Positions 8,216 through 14,358 of a stretch of 38,594 nucleotides of DNA are shown here, in pieces. The position numbers and the translations under genes were made by a program. The notes beneath the pieces are model-generated. The model searched no databases and had not been told where the DNA came from. It worked only from the letters and a program-made list of their open reading frames with translations. This stretch comes from Acidobacteriota bacterium. Lineage in GTDB: Bacteria > Actinomycetota > Acidimicrobiia > Acidimicrobiales > CADCSY01. Numbering within the stretch: position 1 is the first letter of the stretch; each line of letters opens with the position of its first letter. The stretch lies in NCBI GenBank assembly GCA_019510095.1, contig JAEKLB010000059.1, forward strand, positions 1 through 38,594. The letters are read 5' to 3'.

Positions 8216-8722
8216 TCAGTCGTCGAAGCGGAGCTCGCCGAGCGCCGACCAGCGGTCGTCACTGGGCTCGAGGGTGTGGCCGCAGTCGGTGGTGTTGCGG
8301 TCGGCCCCGCACTCGGGGCAGAGGCCGGCGCAGTCGTCCTGGCACAGGGGCGCCAGGGGCAGCTCCAGCAGGACGGTCTCCCGGGTGAGGGGCTCGAGGT
8401 CGATGCGGTCGCCGTCGAGCTTGAAGGTCTCGCCCTCGACCGGGTGCTCCTCGAAGATCTCCTGGACCCGACCCTCCGCCGTGCCTCGCACCGCCCGGAG
8501 GCAGCGCCGGCACTCGCCCTCCCACGGCGCGGCGATCGTGCCGGTCACCACGATCCCCTCGTTCACCGACTGGAGACGTAGGTCGAGCGTCACCGGCTCC
8601 CCGTCGGGCACCTTCGACCCGAGCACCTCGAGCCCGCCGAGGGGGACCACGAGCTCCTCGTCGCGCTGGTTCCCCGGGCGCCGGAGGAGGTCGGCCACCC
8701 CCAGGACCAGGGGGCGGACCAC
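8216..8722 (-). CDS. YceD/DUF177 family protein
   Basis: A 168-residue member of the DUF177 (YceD) family, almost always encoded directly upstream of rpmF and linked in other bacteria and plants to large-subunit rRNA accumulation. The conserved elements are visible: a beta-rich N-terminal half, GECRRCLRAVRGTAEGRVQEIF in the middle, and the C-terminal cluster DDCAGLCPECGADRNTTDCG with the CxxxxCPxCG pattern typical of actinobacterial members, probably a zinc site. The start is GTG 8722 (MVRPLVLGVADLLRRPG). It begins 2 bp after the stop of the upstream DivIVA-like gene, so translation is probably coupled. A role in ribosome assembly is family knowledge, not visible in sequence. Confidence 0.9.
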   Translation of the reverse strand: MVRPLVLGVADLLRRPGNQRDEELVVPLGGLEVLGSKVPDGEPVTLDLRLQSVNEGIVVTGTIAAPWEGECRRCLRAVRGTAEGRVQEIFEEHPVEGETFKLDGDRIDLEPLTRETVLLELPLAPLCQDDCAGLCPECGADRNTTDCGHTLEPSDDRWSALGELRFDD

Positions 8723-8724
8723 GG

Positions 8725-9318
8725 CTAGGTCTGGTCCTGGTCGAAGAAGCCGGCGGCGGCCAGGTCCTCGTCGCTCTCCGGCTCCTCGCTGTGCAGGGGC
8801 ACCGTCGAGAGCCGAGTGCGACCGGCCTGCACCTGCCGCATGGTGCGGTCGAGGACGATCTCGAACTGGGCCAGCTTCTGGTCGCAGAAGTCCTCGGCCT
8901 CGTGGCGCAGCCGCCGGGCGGCCTCGTCGGCTTCGTCCACCACCTGGCGGGCCGTGTGGCGGGCGGTGCGCACGACCTCGGTGCGCTCGACCATGCGCTC
9001 AGCCCGCACCCGGGCGGCGTCGAGGATGTCGTCACCCTCGCGCTGCACCTTGGCGAGGAACTCCTCCCGCTCCTTCATGAGCCAACGGGCGGCCCGCAGC
9101 TCCTCGGGCATGCGGGCGATGGCCTCGTCGAGGATCTCGAGGAGCTCGTCGCGGTTGATCATCACCGACGCCGACAACGGCATCGGGCGGGCGTTGGTGA
9201 CGATGTCGATGACTCGATGAAGGAGGGTCTCGACATCGGTCGTGGCTGCCGGGGCGTGATCGTCGTCGTGGGCGTCGAAGTAGTCGATGCCCTCGTCGTC
9301 CTCGTCGAAGCCGCTCAC
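8725..9318 (-). CDS. Coiled-coil protein of the Rv2927c/DivIVA-like type
   Basis: A 197-residue protein resembling Mycobacterium tuberculosis Rv2927c, which occupies the same place between coaD and the DUF177-rnc genes. An acidic N-terminus (FDEDDEGIDYFDAHDDDH) precedes a conserved block (SASVMINRDELLEILDEAIARMPEELRAA). Then comes a long coiled coil of Ala/Glu/Arg heptads (REEFLAKVQREGDDILDAARVRAERMVERT), interrupted less than in Rv2927c, ending LAQFEIVLDRTMRQVQAGRTRL. Such proteins are often called cell-division initiation or ATP-synthase-B-like, but no function is established to my knowledge. GTG 9318 has an AAGGGA site 6 nt upstream. A hairpin (9334-9356) separates it from coaD. Confidence 0.85.
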   Translation of the reverse strand: MSGFDEDDEGIDYFDAHDDDHAPAATTDVETLLHRVIDIVTNARPMPLSASVMINRDELLEILDEAIARMPEELRAARWLMKEREEFLAKVQREGDDILDAARVRAERMVERTEVVRTARHTARQVVDEADEAARRLRHEAEDFCDQKLAQFEIVLDRTMRQVQAGRTRLSTVPLHSEEPESDEDLAAAGFFDQDQT

Positions 9319-9333
9319 AGCGAGTCCCTTCGG

Positions 9334-9356
9334 GCGCCACTGTTCCGCAGTGGCGC
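9334..9356 (-). terminator. Perfect 9-bp hairpin downstream of coaD
   Basis: GCGCCACTG / CAGTGGCGC arms around a 5-nt loop lie between the coaD stop and the next minus-strand start. No T-run follows, so this may be a partial terminator, processing site or attenuator inside the operon rather than a strong terminator. Confidence 0.5.
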
Positions 9357-9385
9357 GTTGCCCATGGTTCGCTCGCTGTGCTCGT

Positions 9386-9865
9386 TCACGCGCCGAACTT
9401 CAGCTTGAGCATGGTCTCGACGGGGGCGGGCACGAGGGCCGAGAGGTCCCCTCCGAACCTGGCCACGTCGCGGACGAACTTCGACTGGATGAACGAGCTG
9501 TTCGATCCGGAAGGGATGAAGAGGGTGTGCATGCCCGAGATCGTCAGGTTCATCTGGGCCTGGGCCATCTCGCTGTCGAAGTCGGTGACGGCGCGGAGCC
9601 CCTTGATGATGAAGTCGCAGCCGTTCTCCTTGGCCACGTCGACCGTGAGCTTCGCCATCGACACCACCTCGACGTTGTCGAGGTGCTCGAGCGACTCGCG
9701 GATCATGGCCTGCCGCTCCTCGAGGTTGAACAGGCCGTCGCTCTTCTGCAGGTTGCGGATGGAGGCCACCACGACCCGGTCGAAGAGGTACGAGGCCGTC
9801 TCGATCAGCTCACGATGGCCGTTGTGGATCGGGTCGAACGAACCCGGATAGAGAACGGAGCTCAC
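9386..9865 (-). CDS. coaD: Pantetheine-phosphate adenylyltransferase
   Basis: Catalyses the penultimate step of coenzyme A synthesis, transferring AMP from ATP to 4'-phosphopantetheine. The nucleotidyltransferase motif HNGH is at residues 14-17 of MSSVLYPGSFDPIHNGH. The substrate-binding segment GLRAVTDFDSEMAQAQMN and the ATP-binding C-terminal motif SSFIQSKFVRDVARFGGD are intact. From GTG 9865 it has 159 residues, exactly typical; the ORF track's 399-residue version is a read-through of antisense rsmD. The GTG overlaps the rsmD stop (GTGA), so rsmD-coaD is a coupled pair, as in many bacteria. Confidence 0.97.
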   Translation of the reverse strand: MSSVLYPGSFDPIHNGHRELIETASYLFDRVVVASIRNLQKSDGLFNLEERQAMIRESLEHLDNVEVVSMAKLTVDVAKENGCDFIIKGLRAVTDFDSEMAQAQMNLTISGMHTLFIPSGSNSSFIQSKFVRDVARFGGDLSALVPAPVETMLKLKFGA

Positions 9866-10395
9866 GCCTGCGCAATCCCTTCCTGGCGAGCGATCGTCAC
9901 CACCGTACTTCCGTACCTCCGCGCACGGAGAATGATCCAGCGTGGCGGCAACGGCACCTCGCGGTCCGACTCGACGACCACGGTCGAGGCCGCCAGGCGG
10001 TCCAGCACCGCCATCCACTGGTCGTCGCCGAAGGCGTAGGGGGGATCGAGCAGCACCAATCCGGGCGGTTCGGGCGGTTCGTGGCGCTCGGCGTCGGCCC
10101 GGAGCACCGTGGCCCGGTCGACGAAGCCGGTGGCCTCGAGGTTCTGGCGGACCACGGCGAGGGCGCCGGCGTCGTTGTCGACGAAGGTGGCGTGGCGGGC
10201 ACCACGGGAGAGCGCCTCGATGCCGAGGGCCCCGGACCCGGCGAACAGGTCGAGCACGGTGGCGCCCTCGACCGCCTCGAGGCTGTGGAGGGCGTTGAAG
10301 GTGGCCTGCCGCACCCGGTCGGCGGTGGGCCTGGTCGCCCGGCCGGGAGGCGCAACGAGGGTGCGGCCCCGCGCTTCGCCGGCCACCACCCGCAC
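9862..10395 (-). CDS. rsmD: 16S rRNA (guanine966-N2)-methyltransferase RsmD
   Basis: A SAM-dependent methyltransferase that modifies G966 of 16S rRNA during 30S assembly. RVVAGEARGRTLVAPPG and RPTADRVRQATFNAL are the family N-terminal signatures. VLDLFAGSGALGIEALSRGA is the SAM-binding motif I, and LLDPPYAF is the catalytic DPPY motif. GTG 10395 (MRVVAGEARG) gives 177 residues, the usual length; the ORF track's 406-residue form runs through upstream noncoding sequence. The start is only 18 bp from the divergent zinc-ribbon gene. The 3' end overlaps coaD by 4 nt. Confidence 0.95.
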   Translation of the reverse strand: MRVVAGEARGRTLVAPPGRATRPTADRVRQATFNALHSLEAVEGATVLDLFAGSGALGIEALSRGARHATFVDNDAGALAVVRQNLEATGFVDRATVLRADAERHEPPEPPGLVLLDPPYAFGDDQWMAVLDRLAASTVVVESDREVPLPPRWIILRARRYGSTVVTIARQEGIAQA

Positions 10396-10400
10396 GGCCG

Positions 10401-10406
10401 TAGCGT
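10401..10406 (+). promoter_or_regulatory. Predicted leaderless -10 hexamer (TAGCGT)
   Basis: TAGCGT matches TANNNT and ends 7 nt before the ATG at 10414, with no Shine-Dalgarno sequence. The gap to the divergent rsmD start is 18 bp, so the promoter must lie partly inside rsmD. Inference from spacing. Confidence 0.4.
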
Positions 10407-10413
10407 GCCAGCC

Positions 10414-10575
10414 ATGGAGCCCGAGGCGGTGATCGACTGCATCGACTGTGGCGGCCGGGCCCACCTCCTCTCCAAGCCCGACGACCTCGGCTGGGCGCCG
10501 GGCCAGGTGGTCGTCTACCGCTGCGAGGACTGCCTCGACCGCTGGGACCTGCTCCTCCCCGAGCTCGAGGACTGA
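10414..10575 (+). CDS. Small zinc-ribbon protein (53 aa)
   Basis: A short gene hidden in the longer track ORF 10081-10575, whose upstream part is antisense to rsmD. From ATG 10414 it encodes MEPEAVIDCIDCGGRAHLL, then a tryptophan-containing middle, then VVYRCEDCLDRWDLLLPELED. The two CxxC pairs (CIDC and CEDC, about 28 residues apart) form a plausible zinc ribbon, as in small RNA- or DNA-binding or ribosome-associated proteins. Base 7 nt upstream of the ATG ends a TAGCGT hexamer, consistent with leaderless transcription. It is followed 9 bp after the stop by a long inverted repeat. Function unknown; reality is supported by the paired CxxC motifs and its own promoter and terminator. Confidence 0.75.
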   Translation: MEPEAVIDCIDCGGRAHLLSKPDDLGWAPGQVVVYRCEDCLDRWDLLLPELED

Positions 10576-10584
10576 ACCGCCCCA

Positions 10585-10645
10585 CCTGCCGTTCTCTGGT
10601 GTCCCCGATCCGCTGAGCGGACCACCGATACCAAGGAACGGCAGG
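10585..10645. terminator. Inverted repeat after the zinc-ribbon gene (element 2)
   Basis: Arms at 10585-10603 (CCTGCCGTTCTCTGGTGTC) and 10627-10645 pair over 19 positions with three mismatches, two of them wobble. An inner TCCGC-TGA-GCGGA hairpin sits in the loop. It separates the zinc-ribbon gene from the DEAD-box helicase leader. Confidence 0.75.
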
Positions 10646-10765
10646 GAGGCCAGTACCCTTCGCCCATCCTCACCAGGTTGGTGAGCGCTCGGCTCGTGCA
10701 GAGCCGGCGGGTCGTTCCCCGGAATTCCGGTCGCGGCCACTTGCCCGATCGATTCGGAGAACAAC

Positions 10766-12016
10766 GTGCCCCCCACCTTCCACGCCCTGGGCGTGCGCGG
10801 CGACATCGCCGCTCGCCTCGATGCCCGAGGCATCACCGAGGCGCTGCCCATCCAGGCAGCCGCCGTCCCCGACGCCCTCGCCGGCCGCGACATCTGCGGC
10901 CGCGCTCCCACCGGCTCGGGCAAGACCATCGCCTTCGGCATCCCGCTGGTGACCTTGGTCAAGCAAGGCAAGTCCCGGCGCCCCACCGCCCTGGTGCTGG
11001 CGCCGACCCGCGAGCTGGCCGCCCAGATCCGCGAGGAGATCAACCTCCTCGGCGGGCCCAAGGGGCCCCGCTCGACCGCCATCTACGGCGGCGTCGGCTT
11101 CGGCAACCAGATCAAGGACCTGCGCCGAGGCGTCGACATCGTCGTCGCCTGCCCCGGTCGCCTGCGTGACCTCCTCGACCGGCGGGAGCTGGTCCTCGAC
11201 GACGTCGGCATCGTCGTGATCGACGAGGCCGACCGCATGGCCGACATGGGCTTCCTCCCCGAGGTCCGCCGGATCCTCGACCTCGTGCGCGCCGACCGCC
11301 AGACGCTCCTCTTCTCGGCCACGCTCGACGGCGACGTCGACGTGCTCATCAAGCACTACCAGCGCGATGCCGCCGTGCATGACGTGGCCGCAGCCGAGGA
11401 CGCCACGCCGAGCCGCCACCTTTTCTGGGAGGCCGAGCAGCCCAACCGCCTCGACCTGACCAAGGCCGTGGTGAGCGCCCAGTGGCCGGCCGTGGTCTTC
11501 TGCCGCACCAAGCACCGGGCCGACCGGCTCAGCACCGCCCTCAACAAGCTCGGCGTGTCGTCGGCCCCGCTGCACGGTGACCGTTCGCAGGCCCAGCGCG
11601 AGCGGGCGCTGGCCGCCTTCGCCGCCGGCAAGGTGCAGGCCCTCGTGGCCACCGACGTCGCCGCCCGCGGCATCCACGTCGACGACATCGCCTGCGTCGT
11701 CCATTACGACATCCCCGGCGACGACAAGTCGTACGTCCACCGCTCTGGCCGCACCGGGCGGGCAGGTGCGGCCGGCGTGGTCGTCTCCCTGGTCGGCCGC
11801 GACCAGCTCAAGGACGCCCGCACGTTGCAGCGGGCGCTCCAGCTGCCGTCCGGGTTGAGCGAGCCCGACGTCGACTCGCTGGCCGACCCCGGCGCCGGCG
11901 CCACCATCGGTTCGGCGCCTGCCGAGGCCGCCCGCCCGGCTACCAGCCGCCATCAGGGGCCCAAGCCGGCCCCGGGCCGGCAGCAGCAGCGCAACCGCTA
12001 CCGCGGCAGGCGCTAG
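10766..12016 (+). CDS. DEAD-box RNA helicase
   Basis: An ATP-dependent RNA helicase likely involved in ribosome assembly or RNA decay. The Q motif (TEALPIQAAAVP), motif I (APTGSGKT), PTREL, DEAD (VIDEADRM), SAT, the VFCRTK and ATDVAARGIHVDD helicase-C motifs and motif VI (HRSGRTGRAG) are all present in order. GTG 10766 has a GGAGA site about 7 nt upstream; 416 residues is a compact RhlE-like length. A basic C-terminal tail (RQQQRNRYRGRR) replaces the long extensions of DeaD/CsdA types. A 120-nt leader upstream holds three small stem-loops, which could serve cold-responsive control as for other DEAD-box genes, though this is inference. It is followed by inverted-repeat element 3. Confidence 0.94.
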   Translation: MPPTFHALGVRGDIAARLDARGITEALPIQAAAVPDALAGRDICGRAPTGSGKTIAFGIPLVTLVKQGKSRRPTALVLAPTRELAAQIREEINLLGGPKGPRSTAIYGGVGFGNQIKDLRRGVDIVVACPGRLRDLLDRRELVLDDVGIVVIDEADRMADMGFLPEVRRILDLVRADRQTLLFSATLDGDVDVLIKHYQRDAAVHDVAAAEDATPSRHLFWEAEQPNRLDLTKAVVSAQWPAVVFCRTKHRADRLSTALNKLGVSSAPLHGDRSQAQRERALAAFAAGKVQALVATDVAARGIHVDDIACVVHYDIPGDDKSYVHRSGRTGRAGAAGVVVSLVGRDQLKDARTLQRALQLPSGLSEPDVDSLADPGAGATIGSAPAEAARPATSRHQGPKPAPGRQQQRNRYRGRR

Positions 12017-12027
12017 GAAAAGTCATC

Positions 12028-12081
12028 CCGTTCTGTGTCGGATCGTCCCGCTCGCCGCGGCACGATCCGACACGGAACCGG
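12028..12081. terminator. Inverted repeat after the DEAD-box helicase (element 3)
   Basis: Arm 12028-12046 (CCGTTCTGTGTCGGATCGT) pairs with 12062-12080 with one mismatch and one wobble. Located 12 bp after the helicase stop and before the sugar dehydrogenase start; its outer arm is nearly identical to that of element 4. Confidence 0.75.
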
Positions 12082-12105
12082 TGAGATGTGCTCCCCTGCT
12101 GCACC

Positions 12106-13236
12106 GTGAAACGGCGACTCGGGTTCCTGCTCGTCCTGGTGTGCGCTCTCGGCGCGCCGATGCCACTGGCGGGGGCGGCACCCGCCCCTCCGGCGGCCAA
12201 GCTGAAGCTCACCCGCGTCGCTACTCGGCAGCAGCCGACCGGCCTGGTGCCCCGGGCCGGTGACCCGAACCTCTATGTCATGGAGCGGCTGGGCAAGGTG
12301 CGCGCCATGCGCCCCGATGGCTCCGACGCTGGCGTCTACCTCGACCTGACCGGCCAAGTCTCCACTGGCGCCGAAGAGGGCCTCCTCGGCATGGCCTTCT
12401 CGCCCGACGGCACCACGTCGTACGTGCACTACGTCGACAAGGCCAAGGCCAGCCACATCGTCGAACACAAGGTCAAGGTCGTCGGCGACACCGTCACTGC
12501 CGATCCCGCCTCGCGACGCGAGGTGCTCACCATCGCCGGCACCAAGCGGGGACACCACTACGGAGGCTGGCTCGACGTCACCTCCGACGGAATGCTCTGG
12601 ATCGCCCTCGGCGACGGGAACGGCGACGGCGACAAGCTGGGCCGGGCCCAGGACCTGAGCACGCTCATGGGCAAGATCCTGCGGATCGATCCCAAGCCGG
12701 CGGCGGGTCTCGGCTACTCGATCCCGGCTGGCAACCCGTTCGTGAAGCGGCCGGGTGCCCGCCCCGAGATCTGGGCCTATGGGCTGCGCAACCCGTGGCG
12801 GGCGTCGATCGACCGCACGACCGGCGCGTTGTGGATCGGCGACGTGGGCGAGGGCCACTACGAAGAGGTCAACCGCTCCACGGGCGGCGAGAACTTCGGG
12901 TGGCCGCTCGTCGAGGCCAACCATCGACTGCGGGGTGCCGCTCCGGCAGGATCGACCCCGCCCGTCTACGAGTTCCCCCACGCCGGTGGCAAGTGCGCGG
13001 TGATGGGCGGCTACGTGTACCGGGGCGCGGCGCTGCCCGCGTTGAAGGGCATCTACGTCTTCGCCGACCTCTGCACCGGCCACCTCACCGGTCTGGTGCA
13101 GGCGGCCGGCAAGTTCACGCCGATCGAGGTCAGCGCCGGCACGCCGGTGGTCACCTCACTCGGCGTCGACAGCGCCGGTGAGCTCTACGCCACATCACTC
13201 AACGGTGGCGTGTTCAAGCTCGTCGCCGGCTCCTGA
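12106..13236 (+). CDS. Secreted PQQ-dependent sugar dehydrogenase-like protein
   Basis: A beta-propeller protein of the glucose/sorbosone dehydrogenase (GSDH) type. Start GTG 12106 (MKRRLGFLLVLVCALGAPMPLAGAAPA) gives a clear Sec signal peptide with an AGA/AAP-type cleavage region; the track start 12088 adds six unlikely residues. EGLLGMAFSPDG, RGHHYGGWLDVTSDGMLWIALGDGN (containing the conserved catalytic-type His) and EIWAYGLRNPWRASIDRTTGALWIGDVG are family hallmarks. ENFGWPLVEANH and GGYVYRGAALPALKGIYVFADLCTG complete the propeller. At 376 mature-plus-signal residues it has normal length. The family oxidises sugars outside the membrane with PQQ where tested, but many members lack a proven substrate, and no PQQ genes are seen here. 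Confidence 0.9.
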   Translation: MKRRLGFLLVLVCALGAPMPLAGAAPAPPAAKLKLTRVATRQQPTGLVPRAGDPNLYVMERLGKVRAMRPDGSDAGVYLDLTGQVSTGAEEGLLGMAFSPDGTTSYVHYVDKAKASHIVEHKVKVVGDTVTADPASRREVLTIAGTKRGHHYGGWLDVTSDGMLWIALGDGNGDGDKLGRAQDLSTLMGKILRIDPKPAAGLGYSIPAGNPFVKRPGARPEIWAYGLRNPWRASIDRTTGALWIGDVGEGHYEEVNRSTGGENFGWPLVEANHRLRGAAPAGSTPPVYEFPHAGGKCAVMGGYVYRGAALPALKGIYVFADLCTGHLTGLVQAAGKFTPIEVSAGTPVVTSLGVDSAGELYATSLNGGVFKLVAGS

Positions 13237-13246
13237 TGATCGGTAG

Positions 13247-13408
13247 CTAGAACGTGAAGCGGGTCGCGCCGCCAGGGTCGATCTGAAGGACCACTGCCGA
13301 GGTGGCGTTGATTCGGTACACCTGCCGGTAACCGGGCCCGGAATTCGACGCGTCAGGGCGCTGGCTCCGCGGAGCCACCTCGCAGGCACTGACCTCGATC
13401 TTCGGCAC
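13247..13408 (-). CDS. Possible small protein or gene remnant (53 aa)
   Basis: This frame is too short for the ORF track. From GTG 13408 it reads MPKIEVSACEVAPRSQRPD, then a Gly/Pro turn, then GYRQVYRINATSAVVLQIDP and the end GGATRFTF before a TAG. An in-frame TGA lies ten codons upstream, so GTG 13408 is the only plausible start. The alternating polar/apolar pattern and high GC at third positions suggest real or formerly real coding. It fills the gap between the sugar dehydrogenase stop and the divergent LLM gene. It could also be the 3' remnant of a lost gene. Function unknown, low confidence. Confidence 0.35.
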   Translation of the reverse strand: MPKIEVSACEVAPRSQRPDASNSGPGYRQVYRINATSAVVLQIDPGGATRFTF

Positions 13409-13437
13409 GACGCGCCCCCGATGTGAGACCCTCGATC

Positions 13438-14337
13438 ATGAACGTCGACGTGCACGTCCCCCGATTCACCTGGCCCGGCGGCCCGGCCTCGATCGGCCCG
13501 ACCGTGACGGCAGTGGCGCGCACGGCCGAGGCGATCGGCATCCGGACCTTGTCGTTCATGGACCACTACTTCATGGACCACTACTTCCAGATGGAACGGG
13601 CGTGGCCAGCCGAGGAGCCGATGCTCGAGGGCTACACCGCGCTTGGGTTCGTCGCAGGCGTGACCCAGCAGCTGCGCATGCGCCTCATGGTCACCGGGGT
13701 CACGTACCGCCATCCCGGCCTGCTGGCGAAGTCGGTCACGACGCTCGACGTGCTGTCGGGCGGCCGGGCCGAGCTCGGCATCGGCGCCGCCTGGTACGAG
13801 CGCGAACACCTCGGCCTGGGAGTGCCATTCCCGCCCTTGGCCGAACGGTTCGAGCGCCTCGAGGAGGCATTGCAGATCTGTCTCCAGATGTGGAGCGACG
13901 ACAACGGCCGGTTCGAGGGGAAGCACTACCAACTGGCCGAGACCCTGTGTTCGCCACCGCCGATCAGCTCTCCCCGGCCTCGCATCCTCATCGGTGGCGG
14001 GGGCGAGCGGAAGACGCTGCGGCTCGTGGCCCGCTACGCCGACGCCTGCAACATCAACGGCAAACCCGATGAGATCCAGCACAAGCTGGCCGTCCTGCGG
14101 CGGCACTGCGACGACGTCGGGCGCAACCCCGGGGAGATCGACGTCACGGTCACGCTGCTGCTTCCCGACGACGTGGACGACCCCGGCGAGATCGTTCGCC
14201 GCGGCGAGGCGCTCGCGGCCATCGGGGTCGACACCGTCATGGCCAGGCCCGTCGGCCCAGACCCCGCCGGATTCCTGGAGAGGGCGTGGGGTCCGGCGGT
14301 GCCGCGGCTGGCAGCCGTTGTGCCGACGAAGGTGTGA
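13438..14337 (+). CDS. LLM-class F420-dependent oxidoreductase
   Basis: A luciferase-like (TIM-barrel) flavin/F420-dependent oxidoreductase of 299 residues. The family blocks are VTAVARTAEAIGIRTLSFMDHYF, LMVTGVTYRHPGLLAKSVTTLDVLSGGRAELGIGAAWYEREH, and RPRILIGGGGERKTLRLVARYAD. Members of this clade typically use reduced F420 to reduce or oxidise small molecules; the substrate here is unknown. The start ATG 13438 follows 15 nt of untranslated-looking sequence from the track's GTG-type start. An oddity is a perfect 15-bp tandem duplication giving MDHYFMDHYF near residue 40, in the loop after strand 2. It ends 21 bp from the convergent recG stop, with no hairpin between. Confidence 0.9.
   Translation: MNVDVHVPRFTWPGGPASIGPTVTAVARTAEAIGIRTLSFMDHYFMDHYFQMERAWPAEEPMLEGYTALGFVAGVTQQLRMRLMVTGVTYRHPGLLAKSVTTLDVLSGGRAELGIGAAWYEREHLGLGVPFPPLAERFERLEEALQICLQMWSDDNGRFEGKHYQLAETLCSPPPISSPRPRILIGGGGERKTLRLVARYADACNINGKPDEIQHKLAVLRRHCDDVGRNPGEIDVTVTLLLPDDVDDPGEIVRRGEALAAIGVDTVMARPVGPDPAGFLERAWGPAVPRLAAVVPTKV
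13555..13584 (+). repeat. Perfect 15-bp tandem duplication inside the LLM gene
   Basis: TTCATGGACCACTAC occurs twice in a row (13555-13569, 13570-13584), duplicating F-M-D-H-Y in frame. The related sequences I recall have a single copy, so this looks like a recent replication-slippage event that keeps the frame. Confidence 0.85.
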
Positions 14338-14358
14338 CTCCCGCCGCGGGCGAATTCC

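Noticed and set aside
10670-11953. 427-residue minus-strand ORF over the DEAD-box gene
   Set aside because: Antisense shadow with no domain; the plus strand carries every DEAD-box motif.
13270-13420. Terminator after the sugar dehydrogenase gene
   Set aside because: Only short, weak stems such as GGCTCCGCGGAGCC are visible, which fall inside the possible small ORF.
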